A stretch of 6,016 nucleotides of DNA from CAZYPH01 sp964649095 (lineage in GTDB: Bacteria > Bdellovibrionota > UBA1018 > UBA923). The position numbers and the translations under genes were made by a program. A model generated the notes under the pieces. The model searched no databases, was not told where the DNA came from, and saw nothing but the letters and a program-made list of their open reading frames with translations. Shown here piece by piece: positions 6,004 to 6,016 of the stretch. The stretch is taken from assembly GCA_964649095.1 (NCBI GenBank), contig CAZYPH010000131.1:1-6016 (forward strand), written 5' to 3'. Each line of letters starts with the position of its first letter. Position 1 is the stretch's first letter.

Positions 6004-6016
6004 AGCTTTGCCAATA

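Noticed and set aside
1..6016. Possible defence system, prophage, insertion sequence or CRISPR array
   Set aside because: No transposase, integrase, terminal inverted repeats, spaced repeats or defence-protein motifs are visible. RmuC and EttA are ordinary chromosomal genes here.

Overview
The window holds four complete protein genes and, at its left edge, the probable start of a fifth. Base composition looks AT-leaning (low to mid 40s % G+C on the few lines I counted by eye). The gene content (an EttA-type ABC-F protein, RmuC, an LpxH/LpxG-like metallophosphoesterase and a polytopic envelope protein) suggests a Gram-negative bacterium, Pseudomonadota or Bdellovibrionota-like. I cannot name the genus from sequence alone.

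Layout, left to right. Positions 1-181 encode, leftward, a basic low-complexity N-terminus whose gene runs off the left edge. A 43-bp AT-rich gap separates it from a rightward gene (225-1577) for a protein with about ten membrane helices and a C-terminal soluble domain, possibly a GT-C-type glycosyltransferase. That gene converges on leftward rmuC (1555-2694); the two overlap by 23 bp at their 3' ends, leaving no room for a terminator. A 122-bp divergent intergenic region (2695-2816) carries a candidate rmuC promoter, a perfect 9-bp tandem repeat and a candidate rightward -10 box. Rightward from there are a membrane-embedded calcineurin-like phosphoesterase (2817-4301) and, 22 bp later, ettA (4324-6003), probably co-transcribed. 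The window ends 13 bp after ettA.

Functionally this is mainly a chromosomal housekeeping region: envelope biogenesis (polytopic protein, phosphoesterase), genome maintenance (RmuC) and ribosome control (EttA). I see no mobile element, CRISPR array, tRNA, rRNA or defence cassette. The most unusual object is the phosphoesterase, whose metal-binding motifs are split by a long insertion carrying hydrophobic helices. The partial left-edge gene and the polytopic protein are the least understood parts.
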